Assembly (NCBI RefSeq): GCF_014217835.1
Contig: NZ_CP055263.1
Coordinates: forward strand, 3,599,501-3,663,500
DNA from: Metabacillus sp. KUDC1714
GTDB lineage: Bacteria; Bacillota; Bacilli; Bacillales; Bacillaceae
Direction of reading: 5' to 3'
Length of the DNA: 64,000 nucleotides
Positions within the stretch are counted from its first letter, which is position 1, and the number at the start of each line of letters is the position of its first letter. The notes under the pieces are model-generated. The model saw only the letters and a list, made by a program, of their open reading frames with translations, made no database searches and was not told the DNA's origin. The translations under genes and the position numbers were made by a program. This document shows positions 63,764 to 64,000 of this stretch, one piece after another.

Positions 63764-64000
63764 TTAGATAGCCGTTTTTATTTCTAGGTGTCGTTCTAGT
63801 TTCCTTTTTACTCGCTGAAGAGCATTATCAATCGACTTTATATGAGTGTTTAATTCTTCAGAAATTTCCACATAGGATTGACCATCCATATATAAGGTCA
63901 ACACTTTTCTTTCCAAATCACTAAGCAATTCTGCTATTTTTAGTTCGATATAAGCAGCTTTTTCTTGATTAATAATTACTGCTTCCGGATTCGTTATTTT
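63764..64000 (-). CDS. SigH-like RNA polymerase sigma factor, C-terminal end (partial)
   Basis: The frame is open to the window edge; 78 residues of the C-terminus are visible. LLSDLERKVLTLYMDGQSYV, EISEELNTHIKSIDNALQRV and KRKLERHL correspond to region 4.2 of SigH, with the promoter-binding helix-turn-helix. SigH starts the sporulation and competence programmes in bacilli. In B. subtilis the gene is followed by rpmGB, secE and nusG; here a terminator follows, then the ArsR-SRPBCC operon. This suggests a paralogue rather than the standard sigH. Confidence 0.8.
   Translation of the reverse strand, partial: KITNPEAVIINQEKAAYIELKIAELLSDLERKVLTLYMDGQSYVEISEELNTHIKSIDNALQRVKRKLERHLEIKTAI

Overview
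The window reads as chromosome of a low-GC, endospore-forming member of the Bacillaceae. Genes carry strong AGGAGG-type ribosome sites and often GTG or TTG starts. The content is typical of the group: SpoIIP, a SigH-like factor, HutP anti-termination, a tRNA-Arg T-box, CcpA cre sites, and DUF3231, CBO0543 and GvpU proteins. I saw no rRNA, tRNA, prophage, insertion sequence or CRISPR array.

Layout. 1-4571: a MacAB-like export operon (partial adaptor, FtsX permease, ATPase with an AbrB-like tail). 4790-6335: YesL and an aldo/keto reductase. 6377-6632: an unexplained promoter, three-way-junction RNA and terminator. 6838-16126: SNF2 helicase, VOC protein, a second-type methionine aminopeptidase, DUF3231, tautomerase, a DinB remnant, DbpA and two small convergent genes. 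16172-16290: a 119-bp palindromic repeat with a relative at 27181. 16324-19864: BCCT transporter and two decaying CBO0543 genes. 19947-22302: an ECF sigma / PadR / HAAS-SEDS operon behind a likely ECF-type promoter. 22317-32255: VanZ, SpoIIP, amino-acid permease, orphan GvpU, LysE exporter, T-box argS, a YlmA-type ATPase and an AraC-type regulator.

32317-42912 is a histidine-utilisation block: a cre-covered promoter, hutP, a HutP-responsive terminator preceded by three spaced UAG triplets, hutH, an NhaC-like transporter, hutU, hutI, hutG, a YjiH transporter and a glutamate dehydrogenase. Together they would take histidine to glutamate and on to 2-oxoglutarate.

43234-51688 is the most interesting locus. 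A TPP riboswitch with its own terminator precedes nine tightly packed genes: a LuxE-type acyl-protein synthetase, a LuxC-type acyl-CoA reductase, an SsuABC/ThiXYZ-type ABC importer, an SDR and then thiM, thiD and thiE. No thiamine ring-building gene and no luxAB are present. LuxE, LuxC and SDR together can in principle take a carboxylic acid to an alcohol, and ThiM and ThiD phosphorylate alcohols. I infer a salvage route that imports an oxidised (carboxylate) thiamine fragment and reduces it back to the alcohol that the kinases need.

51848-64000: an APH(3')-like kinase, two acetyltransferases, a CDF exporter, an oxidoreductase remnant, a Gln-rich coiled-coil protein, a secreted GH26 mannanase behind a cre-covered promoter, YhdT/PanF, an MFS transporter, an SRPBCC pair with an ArsR-SRPBCC fusion and a double-palindrome operator, and the C-terminal end of a SigH-like sigma factor at the right edge.
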